From the NCBI RefSeq assembly GCF_037039395.1, contig NZ_CP146242.1, forward strand, positions 3,545,001 through 3,609,000: a stretch of DNA of 64,000 bases, read 5' to 3'. The notes under the pieces are model-generated. The model ran no database searches, was not told the origin of the DNA, and saw only the letters and a list, made by a program, of their open reading frames with translations. Shown piece by piece: positions 54,545-63,683 of the stretch (position 1 is the stretch's first letter; each line of letters begins with the position of its first letter). The position numbers were made by a program, and so were the translations under genes. This stretch comes from Agrobacterium vitis. Its GTDB lineage: Bacteria > Pseudomonadota > Alphaproteobacteria > Rhizobiales > Rhizobiaceae.

Positions 54545-57480
54545 CTGCCCACTCCTTGCTGATCGCTATTCTGCGGCTTCTTCATCGGGCGGCGCTCCAG
54601 CAATTCCCTGAGGAAATGGCCGGTATAGGAAGCCTCGACTTTGACGATCTCTTCCGGCGTGCCTTGGGCTACGATCTGGCCGCCGCCATCTCCGCCTTCG
54701 GGGCCAAAATCGATGATGTGATCGGCGGTTTTGATCACTTCGAGATTGTGCTCGATGACCACGACGGAGTTGCCTTGATCGACCAGTTCTTGAAGCATTT
54801 CCAGAAGTTTGGCAACGTCATGGAAATGCAGGCCGGTTGTGGGTTCATCAAGGATATACAGCGTGCGGCCCGTCGATTTCTTCGAGAGTTCCTTGGCGAG
54901 CTTGATGCGCTGGGCTTCACCACCCGACAGTGTATTGGCCTGTTGCCCTACCTTGATATAACCAAGGCCGACATCAAACAGCGCTTGCAGCTTGTCGCGC
55001 ACCGCAGGTACTGCCGAGAAAAACTCGACACCTTCCTCGACCGTCATGTCCAGCACGTCGGCAATCGACTTGGTCTTGAAGGTCACATCAAGCGTTTCGC
55101 GATTATAGCGTTTGCCATGGCAGACGTCGCAGGTGACATAGACATCCGGCAGGAAATGCATTTCGATCTTGATGACGCCATCGCCCTGGCAGGCTTCACA
55201 ACGTCCGCCCTTGACGTTGAAGGAAAAGCGGCCGGGCTGATAACCGCGCGCCTTGGCCTCCGGCAGACCGGAAAACCAGTCGCGGATCGGGGTAAACGCG
55301 CCGGTATAGGTGGCGGGGTTGGAGCGCGGCGTGCGGCCAATCGGCGACTGGTCGATATCGATCACCTTGTCGATGAATTCGAAACCATCGATCCGGTCAT
55401 GATCGGCCGGGTTCTCCCGCGCGCCCATCACCCGTCTTGCCGCTGCCTTATACAAGGTCTCGATCAGGAAGGTCGATTTGCCGCCGCCTGAAACGCCGGT
55501 AACGGCGGTAAACACACCAAGTGGAATGGCCGCTGTGACATTCTTCAGATTGTTGCCCCGGGCGCCGATCACCTTGATCTGCTGGCCCTTCTTGGGCTTG
55601 CGCCGCGCTGGTGGCACTTTAACGCCAAGCTCGCCGGTCAGATATTTGCCGGTCAGGGATTTGCCATTCGCCATGATGTCCTGCGGACTGCCCTTAGCGA
55701 TCACCTGGCCACCATGAATGCCTGCCGCAGGCCCGATATCGACCACATAATCGGCGGCCAGAATGGCGTCCTCGTCATGCTCGACGACGATTACCGTATT
55801 GCCGATATCGCGCAGGTGTTTGAGCGTATCGAGAAGCCGGGCATTGTCGCGCTGATGCAGGCCAATCGACGGTTCATCCAGCACATAAAGCACGCCGGTC
55901 AGGCCTGAACCGATCTGTGAGGCAAGCCGGATACGCTGGCTTTCACCGCCTGACAGCGTGCCGGAATTGCGCGAAAGGCTGAGATAGTCCAGCCCGACAT
56001 CATTGAGGAAGCTCAGACGCTCGCGGATTTCCTTGAGAATGCGAACGGCGATTTCATTTTGCTTGTCGGTCAGCAGACCGGGCAAAGTCTCGAACCAGCC
56101 GCCAGCAACCCGGATCGACATTTCCGTCACCTGGCCGATATGCAGACCATTGATTTTCACCGCCAGCGCTTCCGGTTTCAGCCTGAAACCCTTACAGGCA
56201 GGGCAGGGCGCGGCGGACATATAACGCTCTATTTCTTCCCGCGCCCAGGCGCTGTCGGTTTCCTTCCAGCGGCGTTCCAGGTTCGGCACGATGCCTTCGA
56301 AGGTCTTTGTCGCGCTATAGGAACGTGCGCCATCGGCGTAGTGAAACTCGATCTTTTCTTCCGTGCCATGCAGGATGGATTTTTGTGCCTCAGTACTCAG
56401 ATCCGACCATTTGCTGGTCAGCTTGAAGCCGAAAGCCTTGCCGAGGCCTTCAAGGGTTTGATCATAATAGGGAGAGCTGGATTTTGCCCAGGGCGCAATC
56501 GCGCCGTCCTTCAGCCGCTTGTCGGCTTCGGGAATGATCAGCGCTTCATCGATCTTCTGTTGGAAACCGAGGCCGTCGCAGGTCGGGCAGGCGCCGAACG
56601 GATTGTTGAAGGAAAACAGTCGAGGCTCGATTTCCGGAATGGTAAAGCCGGAGACCGGGCAGGCGAATTTTTCCGAAAACAGCACCCGCTCATGCGTTTC
56701 GTTCAGCGATTTATTGGCGGAGCCGCCAGCCGATGTTTCATTGGCCGGCAGGGGCTTGTCGGCAAATTCGGCGACGGCTAACCCATCGGCAAGGCGAAGG
56801 CAGGTTTCCAGGCTGTCGGCCAGCCGCGAGGCCATGTCGGCCCGCACCACGACGCGGTCGACGACGATGTCGATATCGTGCTTGTATTTCTTGTCGAGGG
56901 TGGGTGCCTCGGCGATTTCGTAGAACTGGCCATCGATCTTGACGCGCTGGAAGCCCTTCTTCATCAACTCAGCGAGTTCTTTCTTGTACTCGCCCTTGCG
57001 GCCCCGGATCAGCGGCGCAAGAATATAAAGCCGCGTCCCTTCCTCAAAGGCCAGGACGCGGTCGACCATCTGGCTGACGGTCTGGCTCTCAATCGGCAGG
57101 CCGGTGGCTGGCGAATAGGGCACGCCGACGCGGGCAAACAGCAGGCGCATATAATCGTAGATTTCGGTGACGGTCCCGACCGTCGAGCGCGGATTGCGCG
57201 ACGTGGTCTTTTGCTCGATGGAGATTGCCGGGGAAAGGCCCTCGATCAGGTCCACATCAGGCTTCTGCATCATTTCCAGGAACTGCCGGGCATAGGCCGA
57301 CAAGCTCTCGACATAGCGGCGCTGGCCCTCGGCATAGATCGTATCGAAGGCCAGCGACGACTTTCCCGAGCCGGAAAGGCCGGTCATCACGATCAGGCTG
57401 TTGCGCGGCAGATCAAGGTCGATGCCCTTGAGATTGTGCTCGCGCGCACCACGGATGGAAATCGTCTTCAATTCGCTCAT
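54541..57480 (-). CDS. uvrA: Excinuclease ABC subunit A
   Basis: The 979-residue damage-recognition ATPase has two ABC modules: Walker [15 protein letters not shown] and [15 protein letters not shown], with signatures [14 protein letters not shown] and [14 protein letters not shown]. The second zinc finger is intact (CEACQGDG and CDVCHGKR). In the first, the expected pair reads CPVSG with only one cysteine, while the second half CPTCDG is intact; this occurs in relatives and may weaken that zinc site. It begins the uvrA-DUF72-GNAT operon and diverges from ssb across an SOS box. Confidence 0.97.
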   Translation of the reverse strand: MSELKTISIRGAREHNLKGIDLDLPRNSLIVMTGLSGSGKSSLAFDTIYAEGQRRYVESLSAYARQFLEMMQKPDVDLIEGLSPAISIEQKTTSRNPRSTVGTVTEIYDYMRLLFARVGVPYSPATGLPIESQTVSQMVDRVLAFEEGTRLYILAPLIRGRKGEYKKELAELMKKGFQRVKIDGQFYEIAEAPTLDKKYKHDIDIVVDRVVVRADMASRLADSLETCLRLADGLAVAEFADKPLPANETSAGGSANKSLNETHERVLFSEKFACPVSGFTIPEIEPRLFSFNNPFGACPTCDGLGFQQKIDEALIIPEADKRLKDGAIAPWAKSSSPYYDQTLEGLGKAFGFKLTSKWSDLSTEAQKSILHGTEEKIEFHYADGARSYSATKTFEGIVPNLERRWKETDSAWAREEIERYMSAAPCPACKGFRLKPEALAVKINGLHIGQVTEMSIRVAGGWFETLPGLLTDKQNEIAVRILKEIRERLSFLNDVGLDYLSLSRNSGTLSGGESQRIRLASQIGSGLTGVLYVLDEPSIGLHQRDNARLLDTLKHLRDIGNTVIVVEHDEDAILAADYVVDIGPAAGIHGGQVIAKGSPQDIMANGKSLTGKYLTGELGVKVPPARRKPKKGQQIKVIGARGNNLKNVTAAIPLGVFTAVTGVSGGGKSTFLIETLYKAAARRVMGARENPADHDRIDGFEFIDKVIDIDQSPIGRTPRSNPATYTGAFTPIRDWFSGLPEAKARGYQPGRFSFNVKGGRCEACQGDGVIKIEMHFLPDVYVTCDVCHGKRYNRETLDVTFKTKSIADVLDMTVEEGVEFFSAVPAVRDKLQALFDVGLGYIKVGQQANTLSGGEAQRIKLAKELSKKSTGRTLYILDEPTTGLHFHDVAKLLEMLQELVDQGNSVVVIEHNLEVIKTADHIIDFGPEGGDGGGQIVAQGTPEEIVKVEASYTGHFLRELLERRPMKKPQNSDQQGVGR

Positions 57481-57618
57481 AACAAAACTCGGTTTGGGAG
57501 AGAGCCGCAGGCGGGAATGCCGCTCCTTATTTAGTCACTGCTGCCGTCCTGTCGAGACGGGTGGGTCGATTCTGCGTTCGATTCCGCCAGAGTTGACGAC
57601 ATCATACAAATTTATTAG

Positions 57619-57633
57619 AACAAATAAAGAACA
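57619..57633. promoter_or_regulatory. LexA SOS box between uvrA and ssb
   Basis: GAAC-AAATAAA-GAAC is an exact match to the alphaproteobacterial LexA target GAAC-N7-GAAC. It lies 139 bases before uvrA and 126 before ssb, so it may control both divergent genes. Confidence 0.85.
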
Positions 57634-57759
57634 TATTTTGCCCTGGATTCTTCGCTGTGGATTACAGGCGATCTGGCTGCCCTTAATCGACAGGGATAGG
57701 ATAAGGTTAAAATTGATTGGATTTGTAAGCCGCCCCATGGTGGCAGCGAGGTGAGTATC

Positions 57760-58287
57760 ATGGCTGGAAGCGTCAACAAGGTTATTTTGATCGGCAATCT
57801 GGGCGCGGACCCGGAAATTCGCCGTACCCAGGACGGTAAGCCGATTGCCAACCTGCGCATCGCCACGTCTGAATCCTGGCGCGACCGGAACTCCGGCGAG
57901 CGCAAGGAAAAGACCGAATGGCACAGCGTGGTGATTTTCAATGAAGGTCTCTGCAAGGTTGCCGAACAATATCTGAAGAAGGGTGCGACCGTTTATATCG
58001 AGGGCCAGCTTCAGACCCGCAAATGGCAGGACCAGAACGGCAATGACCGTTACTCGACGGAAATCGTCCTCCAGGGCTTCAACTCGACACTGACCATGCT
58101 CGGTGGCCGTGGCGAAGGCGGCGGTGCCGCCCGTGGCGGCAGCGATTTCGGCGGTGGCGGTGGTGGCTACGACGACTATGGCTCGGCCCCGGCCCGCAGC
58201 GGCGGCGCATCCTCGGGCGGTGGTCGCGGCGCCAGCGCGCCATCGGGCGGTTTCTCCCGCGATATGGACGATGATATACCGTTCTGA
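57760..58287 (+). CDS. ssb: Single-stranded DNA-binding protein
   Basis: The 175-residue protein has an N-terminal OB fold ([32 protein letters not shown]), a glycine-rich linker, and the acidic C-terminal tip [10 protein letters not shown], which recruits partner proteins. It coats single-stranded DNA in replication, recombination and repair. ATG 57760 has GAGGTGA upstream; GTG 57751 is rejected. It diverges from uvrA across an SOS box and is followed by a strong terminator. Confidence 0.97.
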   Translation: MAGSVNKVILIGNLGADPEIRRTQDGKPIANLRIATSESWRDRNSGERKEKTEWHSVVIFNEGLCKVAEQYLKKGATVYIEGQLQTRKWQDQNGNDRYSTEIVLQGFNSTLTMLGGRGEGGGAARGGSDFGGGGGGYDDYGSAPARSGGASSGGGRGASAPSGGFSRDMDDDIPF

Positions 58288-58319
58288 TTTCCGGCTTTCA
58301 GTTAAAGCCTTTTGGTCCA

Positions 58320-58348
58320 GGCGCATCCTCATTGGGATGCGCCTTTTT
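58320..58348 (+). terminator. Rho-independent terminator of ssb
   Basis: GGCGCATCC pairs with GGATGCGCC over a six-base loop, followed by five T residues. Confidence 0.9.
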
Positions 58349-58365
58349 CTTTATGACTGAAGGCC

Positions 58366-58995
58366 TCAGAGGTGAAATGCCGCTTTGATGCCGTCAACGA
58401 CGAATTGAACGGATAGAGCGGCAAGGATGACGCCGAGCAGGCGGGTCAGGATGGCCCGCCCGGTGACGCCCAGAAAGCGATCAAGCCGATCGGCGATCAC
58501 CAGGGCCAGCAGTACGACGCCGATGCAGAGCGCGATGACCAGGATCAGTTCCGTGCGCTCTACCGGGCCAGGCAGGGCCCCGGCCAGCAGGATGGTGGCT
58601 GAAATGGCGCCAGGACCAGCGATGAGCGGCAAAGCCAGCGGGAAGACGGCGATATTGTGCATGTGATCGCGGGTAATCGCGTCTTCCGAGGTCTTTTCCT
58701 TACGCTCCTGGCGTTTTTCGAAAATCATCTCGAAAGCGATGGCAAACAGCATCAACCCACCCGCGATGCGGAACGCGCCGATGGAGATGCCAAGCGCTTC
58801 AAGAATGCTGGCGCCGAAAACAGCAAAGACCGCCAGGATGCCAAAGGCGATGGCCGCGCCGCGCAAGGCTACTTGTTTGCGTTGCTGCCGGGTCATGCCT
58901 CGGGTCAGACCAAGAAACAACGGTGCCAGACCCGGCGGGTCGAGCGTCACCAACAGGGTGGTGAAGGCATTGAGGAGAAGTTCGACATTGGTCAT
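58366..58995 (-). CDS. MarC-family integral membrane protein
   Basis: The 209-residue protein has six hydrophobic segments and family motifs such as TLLVTLDPPGLAPLFLGLT at the start and the FPLALPLIAGPGAISATILL segment. The family function is unresolved; the original link of MarC to antibiotic resistance was later withdrawn. ATG 58995 matches the family N-terminus and has GGAGAAC upstream; the longer frame to 59070 is unlikely. It converges with ssb and diverges from gyrA. Confidence 0.85.
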   Translation of the reverse strand: MTNVELLLNAFTTLLVTLDPPGLAPLFLGLTRGMTRQQRKQVALRGAAIAFGILAVFAVFGASILEALGISIGAFRIAGGLMLFAIAFEMIFEKRQERKEKTSEDAITRDHMHNIAVFPLALPLIAGPGAISATILLAGALPGPVERTELILVIALCIGVVLLALVIADRLDRFLGVTGRAILTRLLGVILAALSVQFVVDGIKAAFHL

Positions 58996-59211
58996 GGATG
59001 TTCTCCTGTTTCTGTTTGGGTAAAGGCCACAGATTGCGTGAAACTGGGGCGCGAGAGAATCCTTTACCATATCCTGGCCGTTGGAGAGTGATTTCCGGCG
59101 CGTGGAGGCAAGGTCAAGCCACCAGTGACGGTCATTCGGGCAGATAGCGCCCGCGGGTTCAAGAAATGCCTTGTCATAGCCGCAAAAGCCTGTTCAAAAC
59201 CTCCCAGCAAA

Positions 59212-59241
59212 TTGGCGCGGAAAGGGGCTTTCCGCTATAAA
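59212..59241 (+). promoter_or_regulatory. Putative gyrA promoter with a spacer palindrome
   Basis: TTGGCG (59212-59217) and TATAAA (59236-59241) are separated by 18 bases. GCGGAAAG-GGG-CTTTCCGC (59217-59235), a perfect inverted repeat, lies between them and overlaps the last base of the -35. The site is 33 bases before the gyrA start. Confidence 0.5.
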
Positions 59242-59273
59242 ATCCCTAGTGATTCTAACAGGCGTGACCCGTT

Positions 59274-62054
59274 TTGACTGAGCAAAGCACACCCGGCGGT
59301 AAAATGCCGTCCGATATCGAACCCATTTCGATCATGACGGAAATGCAGCGGTCGTATCTCGATTACGCGATGAGCGTAATCGTCAGCCGCGCACTTCCCG
59401 ACGTCCGCGATGGTTTGAAGCCCGTTCATCGTCGCATCCTGTTTGGCATGTCCGAGCTGGGTATCGACTGGAACAAGAAATATGTGAAATGCGCCCGTGT
59501 AACCGGCGACGTGATGGGTAAATTCCATCCGCACGGCAACTCGGCGATCTATGATGCGCTGGCCCGTATGGCGCAGGATTGGTCGTTGCGGCTGCCGCTG
59601 ATCGACGGTCAGGGCAATTTCGGCTCCATCGATGGCGATCCGCCAGCGGCGGAACGCTATACCGAGTGCCGCCTGCAAAAGGCCGCGCATTCGCTGCTGG
59701 ACGATCTGGACAAGGACACGGTCGATTTTCGTGACAACTATGACGGCACCCTGTCCGAGCCTGTCGTCGTGCCAGCGAAATTCCCTAATCTTCTCGTCAA
59801 TGGCGCCGGCGGTATCGCTGTCGGTATGGCGACGAATATTCCGCCGCACAATCTGGTCGAAGTCATCAACGGCTGTATCGCGCTGATTGAAAACCCGGCT
59901 ATCGAATTGCCGGAGCTGATGCAGATCATTCCCGGTCCCGATTTCCCGACCGGTGCGCTGATTCTGGGCCGTAGTGGCATTCGCTCGGCCTATGAGACCG
60001 GACGCGGTTCGGTGATCATGCGCGGCGTGGCGCGGATCGAGCCGATGCGTGGCGACCGCGAACAGATCATCATCACCGAGATCCCCTATCAGGTGAACAA
60101 GTCGACGATGATCGAGAAAATGGCCGAATTGGTGCGCGACAAGCGTATCGAGGGCATTTCCGATCTGCGCGACGAATCCGACCGCCAGGGCTACCGCGTC
60201 GTGATCGAGCTGAAGCGCGATGCCAATGCGGACGTGATCCTCAACCAGCTCTACCGTTATACGCCGCTGCAAAGCTCGTTCGGCTGTAACATGGTGGCGC
60301 TGAATGGCGGCAAGCCGGAGCAGTTGACGTTGCTCGACATGCTGCGGGCTTTCGTCAGCTTCCGCGAAGAGGTTATTAGCCGGCGAACGAAGTACCTGTT
60401 GCGCAAGGCGCGTGACCGCGCCCATGTGCTGGTTGGTCTTGCCATTGCCGTTGCCAATATCGATGAAGTCATCCGGTTGATCCGCCAGGCGCCGGACCCG
60501 CAGACGGCGCGCGAGCAGTTGATGGAGCGCCGCTGGCCGGCATCCGACGTGGAAAGCCTGATCCGGTTGATCGATGATCCGCGCCACAGGATCAATGAGG
60601 ACAACACCTATAACCTGTCGGAAGAGCAGGCTCGCGCCATCCTTGAATTGCGTCTTGCCCGCCTGACGGCCCTTGGCCGTGACGAAATCGACGAGGAATT
60701 GAACAAAATCGGGGCGGAAATCTCCGATTATCTCGATATTTTGTCGTCTCGGACCCGGATTCAGACCATTGTTGTCGATGAGCTTGTCGCGGTGCGCGAC
60801 GAGTTCGGCACACCACGCCGCAGCCAGATCATGGAGGGCGGTCCTGACATGGACGATGAGGATCTCATCGCCCGTGAAGACATGGTGGTGACCGTTTCGC
60901 ATCTCGGCTATATCAAGCGCGTTCCGCTGGTCACCTATCGCGCCCAGCGTCGCGGCGGCAAGGGCCGCTCCGGCATGGCGACACGGGACGAGGATTTCGT
61001 TACCCGGCTATTTGTTGCCAATACCCACACACCGGTTCTGTTCTTCTCGTCACGCGGCATTGTCTACAAGGAGAAGGTCTGGCGTCTGCCGATCGGCACT
61101 CCACAGTCGCGTGGCAAGGCGCTGATCAACATGCTGCCACTGGAGCCAGGCGAGCGGATCACTACGATCATGCCGCTGCCTGAGGATGAGGCAAGCTGGG
61201 ATAATCTCGACGTGATGTTCTCGACGACTCGGGGCACCGTGCGCCGTAACAAGTTGAGCGACTTCGTCCAGGTCAACCGCAATGGCAAGATCGCCATGAA
61301 GCTCGAAGAAGAGGGTGATGAGATCCTCTCCGTCGAAACCTGCACGATTGACGACGATGTGCTGCTGACCACGGCTTTGGGCCAGGCGATCCGCTTCCCT
61401 GTCGATGAAGTCAGGGTGTTTGCCGGTCGCAATTCCATCGGCGTTCGCGGCATTTCCTTGCAGCCGAACGATCGTATCATCTCGATGACCATTCTCAGCC
61501 ATGTCGATGCCGAGCCATGGCAGCGTGCGGCCTATCTGAAGCGTTCTGCTACCGAGCGCCGCGCCATTGGCGTGGACGAGGACGACATCGCACTGGTTGG
61601 TGAAGAGGTGGGCGAAATCGGCGATCTAACCGAGGAGCGTTATCAGGAACTGAAGGCACGCGAGCAATTCGTGCTGACGATTTCCGAACGTGGTATCGGC
61701 AAGCGCTCGTCGTCCTACGATTTCCGCACATCCGGCCGTGGCGGCAAGGGCATACGTGCCACCGACACATCGAAGACGGCAGAAATCGGCCAGTTGGTCG
61801 CCGCCTTCCCGGTCGAAGACAAGGACCAGATCATGCTGGTCTCAGACGGCGGTCAGTTGATCCGCGTGCCAGTCGATGGCATTCGCATCGCCAGCCGCGC
61901 CACCAAGGGCGTGACGATCTTCAATACCGCCAAGGATGAAAAGGTCGTATCGGTCGAGCGCATCAATGAGCCGGAAGGCGAAGAGGATGGCGAGATCGCC
62001 GCGGAAGATGTGATCGCTACCGATCCTGCACCTCAGACGGACAGTGAAAGCTGA
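59274..62054 (+). CDS. gyrA: DNA gyrase subunit A
   Basis: The 926-residue subunit cleaves and rejoins DNA during supercoiling. The catalytic tyrosine is Tyr 129 (AAERYTECRL), and the GyrA box QRRGGKG, which separates GyrA from ParC, is present in the C-terminal wrapping domain. The quinolone region reads HPHGNSAIYDAL with Ser 90 and Asp 94 intact (E. coli Ser83 and Asp87), so no classic resistance change is present. A TTG start at 59274 matches the usual MTEQ N-terminus. The C-terminal tail is strongly acidic. Confidence 0.96.
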   Translation: MTEQSTPGGKMPSDIEPISIMTEMQRSYLDYAMSVIVSRALPDVRDGLKPVHRRILFGMSELGIDWNKKYVKCARVTGDVMGKFHPHGNSAIYDALARMAQDWSLRLPLIDGQGNFGSIDGDPPAAERYTECRLQKAAHSLLDDLDKDTVDFRDNYDGTLSEPVVVPAKFPNLLVNGAGGIAVGMATNIPPHNLVEVINGCIALIENPAIELPELMQIIPGPDFPTGALILGRSGIRSAYETGRGSVIMRGVARIEPMRGDREQIIITEIPYQVNKSTMIEKMAELVRDKRIEGISDLRDESDRQGYRVVIELKRDANADVILNQLYRYTPLQSSFGCNMVALNGGKPEQLTLLDMLRAFVSFREEVISRRTKYLLRKARDRAHVLVGLAIAVANIDEVIRLIRQAPDPQTAREQLMERRWPASDVESLIRLIDDPRHRINEDNTYNLSEEQARAILELRLARLTALGRDEIDEELNKIGAEISDYLDILSSRTRIQTIVVDELVAVRDEFGTPRRSQIMEGGPDMDDEDLIAREDMVVTVSHLGYIKRVPLVTYRAQRRGGKGRSGMATRDEDFVTRLFVANTHTPVLFFSSRGIVYKEKVWRLPIGTPQSRGKALINMLPLEPGERITTIMPLPEDEASWDNLDVMFSTTRGTVRRNKLSDFVQVNRNGKIAMKLEEEGDEILSVETCTIDDDVLLTTALGQAIRFPVDEVRVFAGRNSIGVRGISLQPNDRIISMTILSHVDAEPWQRAAYLKRSATERRAIGVDEDDIALVGEEVGEIGDLTEERYQELKAREQFVLTISERGIGKRSSSYDFRTSGRGGKGIRATDTSKTAEIGQLVAAFPVEDKDQIMLVSDGGQLIRVPVDGIRIASRATKGVTIFNTAKDEKVVSVERINEPEGEEDGEIAAEDVIATDPAPQTDSES

Positions 62055-62080
62055 TTGAGGGTTTTACATTTTAAAATCAA

Positions 62081-62114
62081 AGCCATGGCAATAATTGTTG
62101 CCATGGCTTTTTTT
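62081..62114 (+). terminator. Rho-independent terminator of gyrA
   Basis: AGCCATGGCAA and TTGCCATGGCT form an eleven-base perfect stem with a TAATTG loop, followed by six to seven T residues. Confidence 0.92.
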
Positions 62115-62175
62115 ATGGGTTCGGTACAGCCCATCGTTTAGGGAAGACAGCAACAGCCGTGGTTTCCTGGTTGTC

Positions 62176-63108
62176 TCAGGTCTCTTTATTACCCGGATCA
62201 CCCGGCTTTTCACCGATGAGATCAATGAATGCCCGAAGCGGTCTCGGCATGAATCTATTCGAAAAGTAGAGACGAGGACCGTCGAAGGGTGGCGACCATT
62301 CATCGAGAACGGGTTCAAGCTCCCCGGTCTCCAGATAGGGTTGAAGCCAGTTTTCGAAAGTACCGATAATTCCGCAGCCAGAGCAGGCCAGGGATATGGC
62401 GGCAGATGCGGCATCGACGCCCAGGATCAGACGGCCCGGCGGATCTATGGTGATCGCTTCGTTATCTTTTTCGAACTCCCATAGCACCAGCGCTCCACTT
62501 GAAAAACGCAAGCGGATACAGTCATGGGCGACCAACTCTCGCGGATGATTGGGCGTGCCGCGTTTCTTCAGGTAGGACGGTGCAGCGGCCAGCACGACCC
62601 GCTGCTGTCTGGGACCAATCGGTATGGCAATCATGTCCTGCGCCAGATGCTCCCCATACCGTATCCCCGCATCGCAGCCAGCGGCTGTGATGTCGACAAG
62701 CCGGTCATCCACCATGATTTCCACCCTTACCTCAGGATAACGGCGCAGGAACCGGTCGATCAGCGGCGGCAAAATATCGACCATGACCGCCCCGGTGACA
62801 TTCAGCTTCAACAGACCACGGACTTCCTGCCGAGTATTCATGGCGTCGAGTAATGCCGCTCGCGTTTCACGGAAGACCGGAGCTAAACGCTCAACCAGGG
62901 CACGGCCCGCCTCTGTTGGAGCGATTGATCTGGTCGTGCGGATCAAGAGTGGAGTGTTCAGTCTTTTCTCAAGCAGCGCAATCTTGTCGCTGATGGTTGA
63001 GGGCGAAAGACCAAGCCGTTTGGCCGCAGCTCTAAATCCGCCTGCGTCGCAGACTGCGAGTAACACGGTGAGGTCATCAAGATAAAGCTGATCTGCATTG
63101 TTCGGCAT
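62176..63108 (-). CDS. LysR-family transcriptional regulator
   Basis: The 310-residue regulator has a winged helix-turn-helix (LAVCDAGGFRAAAKRLGLSP, STISDKIALLE) and a CrgA/DmlR-like effector domain (LKLNVTGAVMVDILPPLIDRF, then IRYGEHLAQDMIAIPIGP). The inducer is unknown. It diverges from a VOC-family gene with a 90-base gap containing a perfect dyad, so it probably regulates that gene. ATG 63108 is preferred; TTG 63144 is possible. Confidence 0.87.
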   Translation of the reverse strand: MPNNADQLYLDDLTVLLAVCDAGGFRAAAKRLGLSPSTISDKIALLEKRLNTPLLIRTTRSIAPTEAGRALVERLAPVFRETRAALLDAMNTRQEVRGLLKLNVTGAVMVDILPPLIDRFLRRYPEVRVEIMVDDRLVDITAAGCDAGIRYGEHLAQDMIAIPIGPRQQRVVLAAAPSYLKKRGTPNHPRELVAHDCIRLRFSSGALVLWEFEKDNEAITIDPPGRLILGVDAASAAISLACSGCGIIGTFENWLQPYLETGELEPVLDEWSPPFDGPRLYFSNRFMPRPLRAFIDLIGEKPGDPGNKET

Positions 63109-63132
63109 ACCGGACAAGCTATCCGTATTGCA

Positions 63133-63149
63133 GGTGATTTTCAATCACC
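63133..63149. promoter_or_regulatory. LysR-type operator between LysR and the VOC gene
   Basis: GGTGATT-TTC-AATCACC is a perfect seven-base dyad containing the T-N11-A core of LysR boxes. It lies 50 bases before the VOC start and 25 bases before the regulator start. Confidence 0.5.
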
Positions 63150-63198
63150 AGAGCCGAGACTAGATGTCGTTGGGTGAGAGCAATCAAGGAGAAAAACA

Positions 63199-63666
63199 AT
63201 GCCCGTCCAACTGCAAAATGCCTCGCCCTCCAGTCCGTTTGCCTCGTGGAAAGGGCAACATGCTGGCATACGCGTGCCTGATTTCGCTGCGTGTGTCGCC
63301 TGGTATCGAGAAAAGCTCGATTTCAGATTGGTTCAGTCGATGACTTTTGGCGCCACCACATTCGGATTTCTCGCGCCCGCCGTCGATAATGGGTTTCGCC
63401 TCGAAATTCTCGCCAATCCCAACGGTATTGAGCGGCCCGCTTACACGGACCTTCCAGACAGCCATAAGATCATGGGGTGGCATCATATCTGCTTCAGCAC
63501 GGATAATCTGCATGACAGCGTGGATGAGTTGAAGCGCCGGGGTGTGGCAATGGTCAGCGAACCCATTGATGTCAAAGAACTCGGTATCCGTTTTGTGTTC
63601 CTTGCTGACCCATGGGGCAATCTGTTTGAGCTTATGCAGCCTCTCCAGGACCCAAGCGATAATTGA
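63199..63666 (+). CDS. VOC-family (glyoxalase-like) protein
   Basis: The 155-residue protein has the vicinal oxygen chelate fold: HAGIRVPDFAACVAWYREKL, the HHICFSTDNLHDSVDELKRR strand-helix, and a final DPWGNLFELMQPL with the metal-ligand glutamate. It could be a dioxygenase, a lyase or a resistance protein; none can be told from sequence. AAGGAGAA precedes ATG 63199. A LysR regulator diverges from it, suggesting induction by a small molecule. Confidence 0.8.
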   Translation: MPVQLQNASPSSPFASWKGQHAGIRVPDFAACVAWYREKLDFRLVQSMTFGATTFGFLAPAVDNGFRLEILANPNGIERPAYTDLPDSHKIMGWHHICFSTDNLHDSVDELKRRGVAMVSEPIDVKELGIRFVFLADPWGNLFELMQPLQDPSDN

Positions 63667-63683
63667 TGGATAAGGACGCTTGC

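Noticed and set aside
59235..60902. 555-codon open frame antisense to gyrA
   Set aside because: Composition is that of reverse-strand reading of a GC-rich gene, and it lies wholly within the secure gyrA gene and its promoter.
59274..62054. Possible annotation as topoisomerase IV subunit parC
   Set aside because: The GyrA box QRRGGKG is present in the C-terminal domain, which marks gyrase A.
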